A model generated the notes under the pieces. It did no database searches. It worked only from the letters and a program-made list of their open reading frames with translations, and had not been told where the DNA came from. This document shows positions 63,202 through 64,000 of a DNA stretch of 64,000 nucleotides, piece by piece. The stretch comes from Globodera rostochiensis (Eukaryota; Nematoda; Chromadorea; Rhabditida; Heteroderidae): the NCBI GenBank assembly GCA_018350325.1, contig JAEVLN010000031.1, positions 603,472 through 667,471 on the forward strand, given 5' to 3'. Position 1 is the first letter of the stretch; each line of letters begins with the position of its first letter. The position numbers were made by a program, and so were the translations under genes.

Positions 63202-64000
63202 GCAACGACCATTACAAATTTAGTAACGTTCAAAAGCTTAAGTGCTGTAGAATTAATTATTAAGTTGACTGACTAAATGCTTCATTAACTTTTGAGACTG
63301 TCAGAAAATAAAATGTTCGAGAATTTCGACTTTTTCGTGATCAGTAGTCTGTAACATTTTTTTGCAAGCTATTTGATCGATTAGCTTATACTTGCACAAA
63401 CAGAAAAATTTGACGAAATTCAAGGACGCTCAAAAATGTTTCTCTAATATCAATTCTAGGTCCGGCAGCCCAAATCGAACAAAATTCATTAAAGAATTAT
63501 GTTAAAATTTTTTGCAAAAACCGGATCAGGCTGTTTTACCCGGATTATTTGATCCGGTGCGGTTTTTTCCGAATTTAGGAATCTGGGTCCGGGTGAGGCC
63601 AAAATTCTGGCTTTAGATAAAACCCTATAGAAGCGATTTTCGCGTCGTACACATTCGCCGTAAAAATTGTTACAGAATCAGCAATCTTTGTTACGAAATA
63701 ATAAAAAAATATTTGAAAATATTAAAAAAAGTTCCATTATTGGGGGAACGAATGAGGTAGATAATTGAGTCCTCACTGAAAAAGACACCCCAGTCCCGAG
63801 CCCAAAATTTGCTTCAACGTGGTTTCCGCCAAAAAATTCGTTCAGATTCGTGCGTTAGGCTTAGAGCGGGGTCGATATTAGGGCCCGGATCTAAAAAGTG
63901 GCAAAATTATGTAACGGATCCTTTGATTAGAGTGATGACCGATCGAGATTTTGATCGAAAATCTCGTAAAATCTCGAATTTCAAAAATTCTATGCGAGAT

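Larger units (their letters stand above)
62036..64000. repeat. Right arm of the 2-kb inverted duplication
   Basis: Reverse complement of 16,067-18,069 with scattered substitutions, small indels and a shorter GTCTCG element; still matching at the last base of the window, so the arm may continue beyond it. Confidence 0.9.

Overview
The window is nuclear DNA of a nematode, most likely a potato-cyst-nematode relative (Globodera or close). The genes have many small exons separated by short AT-rich introns. Introns end in TTTCAG, TTTAAG or similar, and intron 1 of every BTB gene copy starts with GC rather than GT. The best recognised genes belong to the BTB-BACK-MATH family that I know to be expanded in Globodera. 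No operons, bacterial genes, rRNA, CRISPR array or viral genome were seen. Taxonomy rests on recognition of protein families, not on a search.

Layout. 0-2.5 kb holds a collapsed BTB/BACK remnant, then a copy of a BTB-gene 5' flank fused to an open MATH-only coding region. 4.4-7.6 kb holds a small cysteine-rich membrane protein gene and decayed coding pieces. 9-16 kb is mostly mobile-element debris with one gene remnant. 16.1-18.1 kb and 62.0-64.0 kb are the two arms of a large inverted duplication, each carrying a two-exon gene for a small secreted cysteine-containing peptide (absent from simple reading-frame scans because it is split by an intron). 18-25 kb carries further candidate exons, a Pro/Ala-repeat membrane protein and an eroded lineage-specific multi-exon gene. 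26-32 kb has gene fragments and nested elements. 33-35 kb has a broken helix-turn-helix gene. 46-60 kb is a minus-strand cluster of three BTB genes: an intact 9-exon BTB-BACK-MATH gene (441 aa), a BTB-BACK gene without MATH, and a full-length but frameshifted pseudogene.

Repeats dominate. At least twenty short foldback elements end in YAGRG...CYCTR; many are flanked by 8-bp direct duplications, as expected of hAT-type non-autonomous transposons. Each element carries its own short motif iterated inside. Other repeats are a dispersed family with a palindromic GC-rich core (about GGCGGTGCCGATAGGCGCCGCC-like), tRNA-derived SINE-like units, three long perfect-looking hairpins and several minisatellites (18-bp in a BTB 5' flank, 29-bp in BTB intron 1, 14-bp, 42-43-bp).

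How genes may work together: BTB-BACK-MATH proteins are typically CUL3 ubiquitin-ligase adaptors. The secreted peptides are candidate secretions of a parasite. No direct link between the two groups is visible here.
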